From: Nostoc sp. TCL240-02
GTDB lineage: Bacteria > Cyanobacteriota > Cyanobacteriia > Cyanobacteriales > Nostocaceae
DNA: 64,000 nt
Assembly (NCBI RefSeq): GCF_013343235.1
Contig: NZ_CP040094.1
Coordinates: 744,501-808,500 of the forward strand
Direction of reading: 5' to 3'
Part shown: positions 55,889-64,000 of the stretch, piece by piece
How the letters are laid out: each line of letters starts with the position of its first letter
Position numbering within the stretch: position 1 is the first letter of the stretch
The notes under the pieces: generated by a model
The model's database searches: none
What the model was told of the DNA's origin: nothing
What the model saw: only the letters and a program-made list of their open reading frames with translations
Position numbers and translations under genes: made by a program

Positions 55889-56764
55889 TCAATTCAAAGA
55901 TTCCATTAACTCAATACACTTGTGCATCTGCTGGCGCATGGTTTCCCGATCTGCATGAAACCTTCGTCCATGACCTGGTAGCACCCATTCAAAAGAGTAA
56001 TTAGCCAAATTACGCATCGATTTAGTCTGTTCTGACCAAGAATACCAGCAGAAATCATGGAATGCAGCCAGCTGGTGCAAGCCTTCTGACCAAGCCAGAT
56101 GATCGCCAGTGAACAGAAACTTATTTTGATAAAGTAGAACAGTTTGCCCTTTGGTGTGACCGGGAACTGGGATAATTAATAAATCTGGAGTCAAGGTAAA
56201 TGGTTCAGAACTAGTTAGCTGTATTTCTACATTGCGAGTATCCGCAGTAATATCATCAGCATGAAGGATGCGATCGCACTGAAAATGCTCGGCAAACTTT
56301 TGATGATCTGCCACATCATCCTTATGAGTTAGATACATATAGCGAATTGGTCCCAGTTCTTCTAAACGCTTGACTAAAGGCGGCGTAAACCGGGGTGAAT
56401 CCACTAAAATGTTACCTTCTGGAAGTTGAATTAAATAGCTAGCAGCACCGTAAGATTTTTCAGAATGATAGCCGCAGTGGTAAACATTTTCTGCTACTAA
56501 TATCGGAAACTGTTGTTGAGCATCTTTAATATCTTTTGGCTTTTCAACTGTGCCAATAGAACTAGTAGGACAAGCTAAAAGTGCTTCAAGCGCTGCTAAT
56601 CTTTCTGTATCATTCGTTGGTTGATGATAAACCGCCGACTGTTCATCTACACGAGAAAACACTTCAGGAGTCATCCAGCGACAGGTATCACAATCAATAC
56701 AGGTAGTATCTACATAAAAATCGCCGTTGACATTTTGGGAGCGACGCTGATTTAAATGAGCCAT
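55889..56764 (-). CDS. Ferredoxin-like/metallo-beta-lactamase fold fusion hydrolase
   Basis: A 291-residue protein with two modules. Residues about 15-75 carry CIDCDTC (Cys22, 25, 28) and a fourth cysteine in ACPTSSIG (Cys65), a single 4Fe-4S ferredoxin-like arrangement. Residues about 85-285 form a metallo-beta-lactamase fold. The metal motif is unusual: THKDDVADH (His147, Asp150, Asp153, His154) replaces HxHxDH, with later PGHTKGQT, FTGDHLAW and LPGHG histidines. A redox-linked hydrolase is plausible; the substrate is unknown. No operon partner is evident. Confidence 0.85.
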   Translation of the reverse strand: MAHLNQRRSQNVNGDFYVDTTCIDCDTCRWMTPEVFSRVDEQSAVYHQPTNDTERLAALEALLACPTSSIGTVEKPKDIKDAQQQFPILVAENVYHCGYHSEKSYGAASYLIQLPEGNILVDSPRFTPPLVKRLEELGPIRYMYLTHKDDVADHQKFAEHFQCDRILHADDITADTRNVEIQLTSSEPFTLTPDLLIIPVPGHTKGQTVLLYQNKFLFTGDHLAWSEGLHQLAAFHDFCWYSWSEQTKSMRNLANYSFEWVLPGHGRRFHADRETMRQQMHKCIELMESLN

Positions 56765-56971
56765 ATTAATCCTTTTGCTTCCAGCCGCTTACTGGAGAGC
56801 AATAAATCCTATATCACTACGCTAGCAAAAGTGACTTGAGATTGTAGATGCCACTAGAAGTAAATCTGCTCAAAAATATAAAGACTCGTGAAACCCAGTA
56901 AGCATAAATATGGTCTTGACTTATGTAAAAATGAACTTGGTCAAAAATCATACTCTGGGCTGATCATCTAA

Positions 56972-57841
56972 ATGAGCAGTAATAGTCAAATCAAAATTCT
57001 GTTTTTAGCAGCAGATCCCAGTAATGCTACACGATTACGCTTGGGGCAAGAGTTACGTGATATTCGTGAGAGGCTGCAATTAGCAAAAGAGCGAGATAGA
57101 TTTATTCTAGACTCGCGTGAATCTGTACGTCCAGGAGATATCAGCCAGGCTATATTCGATGTTGAACCGCAGATTGTGCATTTTTCTGGACATGGAACCA
57201 GTACAGGGGAGCTTTGCTTTGAAGATTTACTCGGAGAATCCCAGCCTGTACAACCGGATGCCCTAGCGGCGTTATTTGAATTGGCAGCCGATCAAATAAA
57301 TTGTGTGGTGTTGAATGCTTGCTATTCCGAAGCTCAAGCAAAAGCTATTGGAGAACATATTCCTTTTGTCATTGGCATGAATAAAGCAATTGGAGATCAA
57401 GTCGCGATCGCTTTTGCTGTTGGTTTTTACAAAGCATTGGCAGCAAGGCGGACAATAGATCAGGCTTACAAGTTCGGTTGTGTCGAAATTAGGTTGCAAG
57501 GCATTGCAGAACATTTAACTCCAGTTCTATACACTAAACAAAACTCAGTGTCTTTAGTCTCAGAGGTACAGCAGATAGCCTCGAACAAATCAACTGGAGT
57601 ACCAAATTCATCGTCGGCTATTTTAAATGCAAGACAAAGGCAGCGATTGCAGCAGCAACTAGACACCCTTCAAGCTGAATGGAATCTCAGGAACAAGAAG
57701 CTTAAGCAGATACAGGAAGCTCTTGCTATTGAGACAAATGTGGCTGTTAAGTTTCAATTAGAACACCAACGTCAAGATGAAGAGGCTCAACTAGAAAGTC
57801 TTGCTAATGAACTAGACAAAATTGAGCAGATATTACAGTAA
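56972..57841 (+). CDS. CHAT-domain (caspase-like) protease with C-terminal adaptor
   Basis: A 289-residue protein. Residues about 6-190 form a CHAT peptidase-like domain: KILFLAADPSNATRLRLGQE, then the catalytic histidine in VHFSGHG (His74) and the catalytic cysteine in VVLNACYSEAQA (Cys117). A linker of about 30 residues leads to a coiled-coil domain (220-289) containing LQAEWNLRNKKLKQIQEALAIE. A homologous segment begins the next protein. It is the first gene of a five-gene operon, 20 bp from the next. In conflict systems such proteases act as effectors; that role is inferred. Confidence 0.87.
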   Translation: MSSNSQIKILFLAADPSNATRLRLGQELRDIRERLQLAKERDRFILDSRESVRPGDISQAIFDVEPQIVHFSGHGTSTGELCFEDLLGESQPVQPDALAALFELAADQINCVVLNACYSEAQAKAIGEHIPFVIGMNKAIGDQVAIAFAVGFYKALAARRTIDQAYKFGCVEIRLQGIAEHLTPVLYTKQNSVSLVSEVQQIASNKSTGVPNSSSAILNARQRQRLQQQLDTLQAEWNLRNKKLKQIQEALAIETNVAVKFQLEHQRQDEEAQLESLANELDKIEQILQ

Positions 57842-57861
57842 ATTAGTCAAAGAATTAGACA

Positions 57862-58953
57862 ATGCCCACCGTTCAACTTTTACTTAATAAGGTCGAGAGG
57901 TTACAAGAAAAATCTGAGGGGTTTCACGAAGAATGGAAACAGCGTAATGATAAGGTAAAGCGACTACGCACAAGTTTAGCAATTGAAACCAGCATATCCG
58001 TAAAGATTCAGTTAGAACAGCAAATTAAGGAAGAGGATGTTCAGCTTAAGAGCTTGGATGAAAAGCTTCAAGAACTGGAAGAGGAGATTGAACAGGCTAA
58101 AAACCTTCTTATTAGAAATAAACAACAGAATGTAGCAAAATCTATTAGTGACGAACTTTTTAAGCGAGAAACACTTTACAAAGTTTTATTAGGACTAGAT
58201 TATATTGACCATGTGCGCTTATTCCGGAGCTTTCTGAAAACAAAACAAGCTGCCGCTTTTGTAATTCATGGCTCTCCAGAAGATACAGAGTATAGTTTAC
58301 AACTACTTTTGAAGCGCCTGCTAGGTGTGATGGAGGGAAAGACAAATTTTCCACTACTAAAAACAAAGTTATCTTGTAGAGTTCGTAAGCGAGATGTCAG
58401 TACGCTATGGCGACAGTTAGCAAGTGAATTTGGTGCTAATTATAATGATTCACCTGATGTAATTGCTGTTAAACTTTGCGAAAGATTGCAAACAGAGCAT
58501 GTTATTTTGCTATTCGACAATATAGAGCTTTTGATTGACATCAATCAATTCATTCAAGATTTATGGCTACCTTTAGTGAAAGTAGTAAAAAAACATCTAT
58601 CTCAGACAAACAGTTGCCAGTTGTTGATGTTTTTAGTTGACTACAACGGTAGTGTTAGCAATTTAACTTTTGAGTGCATCGAGAAATATACTGCAACTTG
58701 GGAACCTCATGTTCCTATTCGATTACCAATGGTGTCCCAATTTTCAGTGGATGTATTAACTGAGTGGGTTAAGTCTTTAGTCGAGGATCTGCCTGATGAA
58801 TTTATTAACCAAGAAGATTATGTGCAATACACAGTTAAGTTTATTTTGCAAAATGGTAATCATGGAGTTCCCGATCTAGTCATGAAACGTATCTGCGACA
58901 TTTGGGGTTGTGATTTGGAAGAAGAGGGAACGAGAAGATGGTTGGAACTCTAG
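57862..58953 (+). CDS. Inactive-STAND-like protein with N-terminal adaptor
   Basis: A 363-residue protein. Residues 10-85 form a coiled coil (EEWKQRNDKVKRLRTSLAIE, KIQLEQQIKEED) homologous to the C-terminus of the preceding CHAT protein. The remainder resembles STAND NTPases with a lost phosphate-binding loop: AAFVIHGSPEDTEYSLQLLL (residues 131-150) lacks GKT, whereas a Walker-B-like strand EHVILLFDNIELLI (212-225) remains. This matches the description of iSTAND proteins, thought to be sensors or scaffolds. It overlaps the AAA+ gene by 16 bp. Confidence 0.7.
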   Translation: MPTVQLLLNKVERLQEKSEGFHEEWKQRNDKVKRLRTSLAIETSISVKIQLEQQIKEEDVQLKSLDEKLQELEEEIEQAKNLLIRNKQQNVAKSISDELFKRETLYKVLLGLDYIDHVRLFRSFLKTKQAAAFVIHGSPEDTEYSLQLLLKRLLGVMEGKTNFPLLKTKLSCRVRKRDVSTLWRQLASEFGANYNDSPDVIAVKLCERLQTEHVILLFDNIELLIDINQFIQDLWLPLVKVVKKHLSQTNSCQLLMFLVDYNGSVSNLTFECIEKYTATWEPHVPIRLPMVSQFSVDVLTEWVKSLVEDLPDEFINQEDYVQYTVKFILQNGNHGVPDLVMKRICDIWGCDLEEEGTRRWLEL

Positions 58954-59894
58954 ACAGAAAACGACTGAAATATACAGGTAAGGTACGGCCCAAGCCAGGA
59001 GAGGAAGACCCAGAGACGGGGCAAATTTTGTATCCCTACCTGCCTAGTGAGAAATTGGTAGAGGCTGTGAATTTAGCGATCGCCCTCGAACGCCCCTTAC
59101 TATTAAAGGGAGAACCAGGATGCGGCAAGACAAAATTGGCTCGTGCAGTGGCTTATGAACTGGGTTTACCTTATGAAGCTTGGTACATTAAATCTACCAG
59201 TCGAGCGCGGGATGGTCTTTATACTTATGATGCCGTTGGCAGGTTGCGGGATGCTCAACTTGCTGCTTCCAAAATAGATGAAGAAGCCGCAGTCAAAGCA
59301 AAAAATGCTGATGCCTATGTAGAGTTGGGTCCGTTAGGACGTGCCTTTCGCAACGAGCAGCCAACTGTGGTTTTGATTGATGAAATGGATAAAGCTGACA
59401 TCGACTTTCCTAACGACCTGCTATTAGAGCTTGATGAGCAAAGGTTTGAAGTCACAGAAGTAAAACAAAACAGTCCGCTCAAGAAAATTCAAGCGAAAGC
59501 GACACCAATTGTTTTTATCACCAGTAACGATGAGAAAGACTTGCCTGATGCTTTCTTACGTCGTTGTTTATTTCACTATGTCAAATTCCCTGAACGTCAG
59601 CAGTTAATCGAGATTGTTAAAACTCGATTTACAGTTTCACCCTTGGAATTAGTGGACGCGATTATTGATCGCTTTTTAGAACTGCGTGAAGAAATGCGAC
59701 GGGACAAGGGCGAAGCAGGCAAAAAGGTCAGTACCAGCGAACTGATGGATTGGGTGCGGATTCTTAGTCATCATCAAGATGATGAAATTCTCAGCAAGTT
59801 AAAAACAGAACTCTTGTATCCTGGGGTGTTGCTGAAGAGTTGGGATGATTATCGCCGTTATGGTGAACAAATCCGTACCCAGCCAGAAGCATGA
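58938..59894 (+). CDS. MoxR-type AAA+ ATPase
   Basis: A 318-residue AAA+ ATPase. Walker A is GEPGCGKT (58-65), Walker B VVLIDEMDKA (144-153), sensor 1 FITSND (193-198), and arginine-finger region DAFLRRC (204-210). MoxR/RavA-type ATPases remodel partner proteins, commonly with a vWA protein, and the next gene encodes one. Its start lies inside the preceding gene and its stop overlaps the vWA start by 4 bp (ATGA), so translation is probably coupled. It is the only protein of this operon with an intact Walker A. Confidence 0.93.
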   Translation: MVGTLDRKRLKYTGKVRPKPGEEDPETGQILYPYLPSEKLVEAVNLAIALERPLLLKGEPGCGKTKLARAVAYELGLPYEAWYIKSTSRARDGLYTYDAVGRLRDAQLAASKIDEEAAVKAKNADAYVELGPLGRAFRNEQPTVVLIDEMDKADIDFPNDLLLELDEQRFEVTEVKQNSPLKKIQAKATPIVFITSNDEKDLPDAFLRRCLFHYVKFPERQQLIEIVKTRFTVSPLELVDAIIDRFLELREEMRRDKGEAGKKVSTSELMDWVRILSHHQDDEILSKLKTELLYPGVLLKSWDDYRRYGEQIRTQPEA

Positions 59895-61033
59895 AGATAG
59901 AAGCTCCCCATGAAGAACTACCACTGCTTGAGCTTTTTACACGACTACGCGAGGCAGGCTTACCCTTGGGGATCGATGAATACCGCCTTGTTTTGAAAGC
60001 TTTACAGGAAGGCTTTGGCACGACTGACCAAGAAGCGTTAGTAGAATTGTGCCGTACCTTGTGGGTAAAATCCCAGGATGAAGAACACCTCTTCAACTAT
60101 CACTTTCAACAGGTAATAACAGAACCTTATCCTCTAAAACCTTCTCTTACAAGGCAAGAAGAGAAAACTACTTTCTCCCCATCTCCCGAAGTACAACAAG
60201 CGTTAGAAAGTCAGGGTAATTATTCACCTGAGCTACCCAATACAACACCTGCCACTGTACCCGTTTCATCGGAATTAATGGAAGTACAGGATGAGATGCA
60301 AGTAGCTGAAGCAGTACAGATTACTACTCAAAACAATGAGGAAATTACTGTTAATCGCTTCACCGAAACTGATGAGTATTTTCCAGTGACGCGGCGGCAG
60401 ATGAAACAAAGCTGGCGGCATTTACGCCGAATGGTACGCCAAGGTTTGCCCACAGAGTTAGACATAGAGGCAACTATTGAGCAAGTGGTACGGCAGGGGG
60501 TTTTGCTAGAGCCTGTACTGATGCCCAGTCGGGTGAATAGAACTGAACTACTATTGCTGATTGACCATAAGGGATCGATGGTTCCCTTTCACGGACTATC
60601 CCAGCGATTAGCCCAGACAGCATTACGAGGCGGACGCTTAGGAAAAGCTAGTATTTACTACTTTCACAATTGCCCAACTAAATATCTTTACCATGACCAG
60701 ACGCGGCAAAAAGCCGAACCTGTCATAGATTTTCTAGCTAAGTTGCGTCCAGAGCGTTCTGCTGTTTTAATTTTTAGTGATGGGGGAGCAGCACGGGGCG
60801 GTTTTAGTCTAGAACGCTTGGAGTTAACCCAAAAATTTTTAGACGAGTTGAAACAGCGATCGCGTTATATTGCATGGCTGAATCCAATGGCAACAGAGCG
60901 CTGGTTTGGCACAACAGCAGGAGAAATTGCCCGTTTAGTGCCGATGTTTGAAGTTAGCCGACAGGGTTTTGATGGTGCGATCGATGTGTTGCGGGGACGA
61001 GCAAGCAAGGCACAATTAAAGTATGGGCTGTAA
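59891..61033 (+). CDS. SAV_2336-type vWA protein
   Basis: A 380-residue protein. The N-terminal domain (about residues 8-75, LLELFTRLREAGLPLGIDEY ... CRTLWVKSQDEEHLF) resembles the SAV_2336 N-terminal region. A variable linker precedes a von Willebrand A domain (about 215-370): LLLLIDHKGSM, IYYFHNCP, AVLIFSDGGAARGG. The metal-site motif is D225-H-K-G-S229 rather than DxSxS, so metal binding may be altered. It is the expected partner of the MoxR-type ATPase, which it overlaps by 4 bp. Confidence 0.85.
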   Translation: MKIEAPHEELPLLELFTRLREAGLPLGIDEYRLVLKALQEGFGTTDQEALVELCRTLWVKSQDEEHLFNYHFQQVITEPYPLKPSLTRQEEKTTFSPSPEVQQALESQGNYSPELPNTTPATVPVSSELMEVQDEMQVAEAVQITTQNNEEITVNRFTETDEYFPVTRRQMKQSWRHLRRMVRQGLPTELDIEATIEQVVRQGVLLEPVLMPSRVNRTELLLLIDHKGSMVPFHGLSQRLAQTALRGGRLGKASIYYFHNCPTKYLYHDQTRQKAEPVIDFLAKLRPERSAVLIFSDGGAARGGFSLERLELTQKFLDELKQRSRYIAWLNPMATERWFGTTAGEIARLVPMFEVSRQGFDGAIDVLRGRASKAQLKYGL

Positions 61034-61067
61034 TTAATCTAACTGGGAGTACTTTAAGGTAGAGAGC

Positions 61068-62789
61068 ATGAAGCCAGAAGTAGCTAGTCGTAGAATTGAG
61101 TCTTTTGGTCAACGCTTCGGGGAAGCACACCTCTATCTGACTTACCATGCAGCCTTTCCGTTAGCCCTCACCCCAGATTTACTTTATCGGCTGTGGGCAA
61201 ATTTCCAACGAGATATTCAGAAGCAAGAGTTGAAAATACCCTGGTTGGCTGTGGCTGATTTACTACTTTCTAGCCTTTGTGATGAGGTAGGTCATGAACT
61301 CTATGAAATGGATACAGCCGTGCGAAATGCCCTGTTGAGAGAGTTGAAAGAGAATCCCCATTTTGGCGAAAAGCGGATTAATGAATTATCTGATTTTTTG
61401 CTTACCTATGTGCGGCAGCAACTTGAGAGCTACGACCCGGATATTCGTGATTTTGCTCAGGCTCAGAGATGGACAGCGTTAGCTTATACGCGACCGAGTC
61501 AGGCGGCGCGTGAATTAGCATTAACTCTTTCCAAGTTGAGATTGGAGGATAAAGCAGAGTGGGTTCGCATGGGATCGCTGATGGAGACTTTTGCAGAGCC
61601 ACTAGCAGAATTTGCGCCCCTAATGACTTATACTCGCGGCATGGTTAGCTTGGCTCGTGGTAATCCTACAAAAGCAGTGGATGAGTTAAGTCAAGTTATT
61701 AGACAGCGACAAAAAATAGAAGTTGCGGGAGTTAACTTACCTGTTCCTAAACTCCTAATTAGACAAGCAGTTGTTCTAGAACTGCCAGAAGGACAAGTGG
61801 ATTTGGCTTCGGCGTTTTATATCGAGCGTCCGCCTATTGAAGCAACCTGTTACAAAAAAATTCTCCAGCCAGGTGCCTTAATTCGGCTCAAAGCACCTCG
61901 GCAGATGGGTCAAACCTCGCTCATGGCGCGCATTCTTCATCAAGCGTCACAACATGATTATCTAACCGTGCTTTTAAGCTTTCAATTGGCAGATGAAAAG
62001 GTTTTTGCAGATTTGGATCAGTTCCTTAAGTGGTTTTGTGCCAGTGTTGGACGGAGGTTAACACTACCCAACAAGTTAGCAGATTACTGGGACGATATTT
62101 TTGGCAGTAAGGATAATTGCACCGTTTATTTCGAGGAGTATCTCTTACCAGAAATCAACCAACCCCTAGCATTGGGATTGGATGAAGTTGATCGTATATT
62201 TCAACATCCGGAAATTGCCGCAGACTTTTTTGGGCTGTTACGCGCTTGGCATGAAGATGCTAAAAACCGGGATATTTGGAAAAAACTGCGGTTGGTAGTA
62301 GTGCATTCTACAGAAGTTTATATTCCAATGAATATCAATCAATCGCCGTTTAATATAGGCTTGCCGATTGAGTTACCAGAATTTAACGCCCAACAGGTTC
62401 TTGATTTGGCACTAAGGCATGGACTCAATTGGAATTTTACCCAAGTTGAACAACTCATGGCGATGGTAGGAGGACATCCCTATCTTGTACGAGTGGCACT
62501 TTATCATATCGCCAGAAAGGATACTACGCTCAATGTGTTTTTGCAAACAGCCCCTACAGAAACTGGCCCTTATAGCGACCATTTACGTCGGCATTTGTGG
62601 AATTTAGAACAGCGTCCAGAATTAGCTGCTGCTATCAAAAAGGTAGTTGCCAATACTAGCCCTGTTCGGTTGGATTCGATACAATGCTTTAAATTACTCA
62701 GCATGGGATTAGTGAAGTTTCAAGACAATGAGGTGATGCCTTTTTGTAACATATACCGTCAGTATTTCTCCGACAGATTTAGAGCTTAA
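61068..62789 (+). CDS. Adaptor fused to degenerate AAA_35-like NTPase
   Basis: A 573-residue protein. Residues 1-235 form a helical adaptor (RRIESFGQRFGEAHLYLTYHAAFPLALTPDLLYRLW..., DLLLSSLCDEVGHELYEMD) found next to MoxR/SAV_2336 genes in cyanobacteria, there fused to different modules. Residues 240-570 match AAA_35-like NTPases: YIERPPIEATCYKKILQPGALIRLKAPRQMGQTSLMARIL, and Walker-B-like LALGLDEVDRIF (367-378). The Walker A lysine is Gln282, so ATP hydrolysis is doubtful. A C-terminal winged-helix-like tail follows. It is the last gene of the operon, 34 bp after the vWA gene. Confidence 0.75.
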   Translation: MKPEVASRRIESFGQRFGEAHLYLTYHAAFPLALTPDLLYRLWANFQRDIQKQELKIPWLAVADLLLSSLCDEVGHELYEMDTAVRNALLRELKENPHFGEKRINELSDFLLTYVRQQLESYDPDIRDFAQAQRWTALAYTRPSQAARELALTLSKLRLEDKAEWVRMGSLMETFAEPLAEFAPLMTYTRGMVSLARGNPTKAVDELSQVIRQRQKIEVAGVNLPVPKLLIRQAVVLELPEGQVDLASAFYIERPPIEATCYKKILQPGALIRLKAPRQMGQTSLMARILHQASQHDYLTVLLSFQLADEKVFADLDQFLKWFCASVGRRLTLPNKLADYWDDIFGSKDNCTVYFEEYLLPEINQPLALGLDEVDRIFQHPEIAADFFGLLRAWHEDAKNRDIWKKLRLVVVHSTEVYIPMNINQSPFNIGLPIELPEFNAQQVLDLALRHGLNWNFTQVEQLMAMVGGHPYLVRVALYHIARKDTTLNVFLQTAPTETGPYSDHLRRHLWNLEQRPELAAAIKKVVANTSPVRLDSIQCFKLLSMGLVKFQDNEVMPFCNIYRQYFSDRFRA

Positions 62790-62905
62790 TTTGTATATTT
62801 GTTTACAAACATATCAAGTTCTAAGTATAATTAATAAAAAATCTTGAATCTTTTAAAATGCGATCGCGCCCCTTTACCAAACGCGATCGCTAAATTTTCC
62901 ATTCC

Positions 62906-63856
62906 CTAACCAATATGCAGATGATTGATCACCGCACTAATTAGATTATGGGTAACAGGAAGACTATCCACGACCATCCCCAGACACAACAGCATCATGT
63001 AGGAAATGGAATAGAGAAACAACTCTTTAGCTACAGCGTGATCCTCTGGGTTATGCAACAACCGCCAAGATTTGTGGATAAATAATCCTCCCAGACTGAC
63101 AGCGATCGCACCATAAAGAATTCCACTTGCACCTAAAGGATAAACCAATAACACGGTTGCAAATACTGTCACCAGCGTATAGTACCAAATCTGCCGTACT
63201 GTTGCTGTGTCACCTTCAATCACAGGTAGCATTGGTATCCCAACCTTCGCGTAATCATCCCGAATCATCAGAGCTAACGCCCAGAAATGGGGTGGTGTCC
63301 ACAAAAAGACGATGCCAAAAAGTAACCATGCTGACCAGCTTAAAGTGCCTGTGACAGCAGCCCAACCCACTAACGCCGGAATTGCCCCAGCTGCTCCACC
63401 AACAACGATATTCTGGGTGGTGTGGCGTTTCAGCCAGTGGGTATAGACCAAAATATAAAAGACGATGCCAGAGAAGGCTAATAGGGCAGCTAACAAATTG
63501 GCAAATACTGCTAGTAATGTAAAGGAAATTGTCGCCAGTGCGATCGCAAAAATTAGAGCATCGCGCGGCTGAACCTTACCGGATGGCATCGGACGATGGC
63601 GCGTCCGCTCCATGTCATAATCAATATCACGATCGTAGATACAGTTAATCGTCTGGGCGCTTGCAGCAGCCAAAGTGCCACCAGTGAGAGTTACTAGCAA
63701 CAGCAATGGGTCAACTTCTCCCTTAGCAGCAATCCACATACTCCCAGCGGTGGTAATCAAAAGCAACGGAATAATCCGAGGCTTCGTTAGCTGGTAATAA
63801 CTTTGAACTACCTGGAAAAATGTTTGGTGGTGGCGAGAGACATTAGTCTCAATCAT
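62906..63856 (-). CDS. ctaB: Protohaem IX farnesyltransferase (haem O synthase)
   Basis: A 316-residue integral membrane prenyltransferase of the UbiA family with about eight membrane segments. It adds a farnesyl group to haem B for cytochrome c oxidase. Active-site motifs are NCIYDRDIDYDMERTRHRPMPSG (with NxxxDxxxD-type acidic residues) and the second aspartate-rich loop MIRDDYAKVGIPMLP. Length is normal. ctaA often precedes ctaB; only 144 bp upstream are available here and no ctaA end could be confirmed. Confidence 0.95.
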   Translation of the reverse strand: MIETNVSRHHQTFFQVVQSYYQLTKPRIIPLLLITTAGSMWIAAKGEVDPLLLLVTLTGGTLAAASAQTINCIYDRDIDYDMERTRHRPMPSGKVQPRDALIFAIALATISFTLLAVFANLLAALLAFSGIVFYILVYTHWLKRHTTQNIVVGGAAGAIPALVGWAAVTGTLSWSAWLLFGIVFLWTPPHFWALALMIRDDYAKVGIPMLPVIEGDTATVRQIWYYTLVTVFATVLLVYPLGASGILYGAIAVSLGGLFIHKSWRLLHNPEDHAVAKELFLYSISYMMLLCLGMVVDSLPVTHNLISAVINHLHIG

Positions 63857-64000
63857 TTTGGCTCTGGTTCCTTATTTTTCAACAACTTATATACAGCTCA
63901 TGCTCAAGCTGGCTCTTTCAGACAAACGAAAACACAGATTTTCTGCACCTGCGTAGGTCGCAATACTCGCCGTTGCGCCCTTTCGTTTAGTTACTGGGGA

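Noticed and set aside
63887-64000. Open minus-strand frame at the window end as the 3' end of ctaA
   Set aside because: It is placed where ctaA might end before ctaB, but the residues show no recognisable ctaA features and only 37 codons are visible.
1-64000. tRNA, rRNA, Yfr1-type or tmRNA genes
   Set aside because: No cloverleaf, rRNA segment or conserved Yfr1 core was recognised by reading; a covariance-model scan could still find small RNAs.

Overview
The window is chromosomal DNA of a filamentous, probably heterocyst-forming cyanobacterium of the Nostoc group. The evidence is the density of HIP1 palindromes (GCGATCGC), cyanobacterium-specific genes (gun4, CyanoP, ntcA, DUF3531, DUF3146, DUF3084), and heptanucleotide tandem repeats of the GGAATTG/GGGGAAT/CCCCAGT kind between and even inside genes. 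No rRNA, tRNA, phage or complete insertion sequence was recognised.

Layout. 1-2.8 kb: a cyclooxygenase-like haem dioxygenase downstream of a DUF2235 alpha/beta hydrolase. 3.3-5.5 kb: mtnA, then a gene-poor stretch with a small leader-bearing CRISPR array without cas genes, a 62-bp tandem repeat and a MITE-like inverted repeat. 5.5-23.5 kb: mostly housekeeping and conserved cyanobacterial genes (icd, gun4, an MsmK/UgpC-type ABC ATPase, lipoprotein-type sodA, rsmG, an ECF-like ATPase, a TPR protein, NUDIX, DUF29, hicBA, GNAT, mfd, a CNNM/CorC protein, an aldo/keto reductase). 23.8-26.6 kb: a one-module A-PCP-TE non-ribosomal peptide synthetase. 26.6-28.1 kb: a gene-free divergent region. 28.1-43.3 kb: an exopolysaccharide locus of Wzx/Wzy type (priming glycosyltransferase, flippase, three GT4 glycosyltransferases, polymerase/ligase-like protein, Wzc-like co-polymerase, secreted beta-helix protein, Wza-like export protein). 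43.8-56.8 kb: ABC ATPase, hisB-fabI, ntcA, DUF3084, YqgF-like, DUF3146, aldo/keto reductase, CyanoP, Maf, dhaKL and a ferredoxin/metallo-beta-lactamase fusion. 57.0-62.8 kb: a tight five-gene operon. 62.9-63.9 kb: ctaB.

The most notable locus is the five-gene operon at 56972-62789. It encodes a CHAT (caspase-like) protease with a C-terminal coiled-coil adaptor; an inactive-STAND-like protein starting with a homologous adaptor; a MoxR-type AAA+ ATPase; a SAV_2336-type vWA protein; and an adaptor fused to an AAA_35-like NTPase whose Walker A lysine is replaced by glutamine. The arrangement fits an NTPase-gated, protease-effector conflict (probable anti-phage or programmed-death) system. This is inferred from domains and gene order; function is not demonstrated.

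Other points: short tandem repeats have invaded coding regions in frame (mfd, the ABC ATPase) and lie against the start codons of rsmG and hisB. A candidate pseudoknot-like structured element precedes the flippase gene, and a TGT-N10-ACA NtcA-type site precedes ntcA.
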